Of a stretch of DNA of 22,302 nucleotides, positions 22,057 through 22,302 are shown one piece after another. The translations under genes were made by a program, and so were the position numbers. The stretch is from JBBQER01 sp038320885. GTDB lineage: Bacteria; Actinomycetota; Acidimicrobiia; IMCC26256; PALSA-610. How positions within the stretch are numbered: position 1 is the stretch's first letter; every line of letters begins with the position of its first letter. The stretch covers positions 1-22,302 of the forward strand of contig JBBQER010000070.1 in NCBI GenBank assembly GCA_038320885.1, written 5' to 3'. The notes under the pieces are model-generated. The model made no database searches and had not been told where the DNA came from. It was given only the letters and a program-made list of their open reading frames with translations.

Positions 22057-22302
22057 ATGCCCAACGCCGTCATCGTCGACGCCATTCGCACGCCGCAAGG
22101 GAAGCGGAACGGGAAGTTGAAGGACGTCCACCCCGTCGACCTCGTCGCCGACGTGCTGCGGGAGATCGTTTCGCGCAACGGCGTGGATCCGGCCCTCGTC
22201 GAGGACGTGATCATGGGCTGCGTCATGCAGGTCGGCGAACAGGGAATCAACGTCGGCCGCAACGCCGCCCTTGCCGCCGGCTTCCCCGAGAACACGATCG
22301 GC
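22057..22302 (+). CDS. Thiolase (acetyl-CoA acetyltransferase family), N-terminal part cut by window end
   Basis: The first 82 codons of a thiolase, which condenses or cleaves acyl-CoA units in fatty-acid or polyhydroxyalkanoate metabolism. ATG 22057 follows GGAGG at 22047-22051. AVIVDAIRTPQGKRNGKL is the conserved N-terminus, and VEDVIMGCVMQVGEQGINVGRNAALAAGFP is the next conserved segment. The window ends at ENTIG, just before the expected nucleophilic Cys. The RNGKLKDVHPVDL variant is common in actinobacterial beta-oxidation thiolases. Degradative or biosynthetic type cannot be decided from this part. Confidence 0.93.
   Translation, partial: MPNAVIVDAIRTPQGKRNGKLKDVHPVDLVADVLREIVSRNGVDPALVEDVIMGCVMQVGEQGINVGRNAALAAGFPENTIG

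Overview
This is high-GC DNA from an uncultured-type actinobacterium, most likely class Acidimicrobiia. The evidence is the codon use, the many GTG/TTG starts, the -10 boxes lying directly against start codons (leaderless genes), and two secreted repeat families (WNGxxWSIVPSPNP and GYWLVASDGG) that I associate with that class. The placement is inference. No complete rRNA, tRNA, CRISPR array, integrase or transposase gene was found.

Left part (1-9535). The window opens inside an FtsX-type ABC permease. A convergent 916-residue class III adenylate cyclase/STAND ATPase/TPR protein follows. It is bracketed by two decayed ~55-nt direct repeats resembling the 3' half of tRNA-Ala, and beyond it lies an LtrA-like remnant. 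Next come a secreted protein of 14 Cys-paired repeats, a DUF2231-like gene with one in-frame TGA, a hairpin-rich leader, a small membrane protein, a frameshifted micro-gene (DUF6131-like) and a SAM methyltransferase. Three broken genes in this part suggest decay or sequencing error.

Middle part (9600-17274). This is mostly an envelope and surface region on the plus strand: an OafA-type acyltransferase with a C-terminal SGNH domain, an MFS-like transporter fused to a cyclic-nucleotide-binding domain, a secreted collagen-like protein, and a secreted FG-GAP protein ending in six exact 42-residue repeats. A small acidic CEEC protein lies on the minus strand between the last two. The cyclase and the nucleotide-binding transporter could share cAMP as a signal, but nothing beyond co-occurrence links them.

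Right part (17293-22302). A phytanoyl-CoA-dioxygenase-like gene and a TetR regulator diverge from a 48-bp gap holding two copies of the palindrome TGTATACA. A beta-class DNA methyltransferase with a nuclease-like C-terminal region overlaps the start of a second gene with nuclease-like motifs (TAGTG), forming a restriction-modification-like pair. Upstream is a histidine phosphatase gene followed by twin 31-nt hairpins. The window ends in the first 82 codons of a thiolase.

The best candidates for something under-described are the methyltransferase/nuclease-like pair, the structured leader at 7934-8082, the cAMP-binding transporter fusion, and the tRNA-derived repeats around the cyclase.
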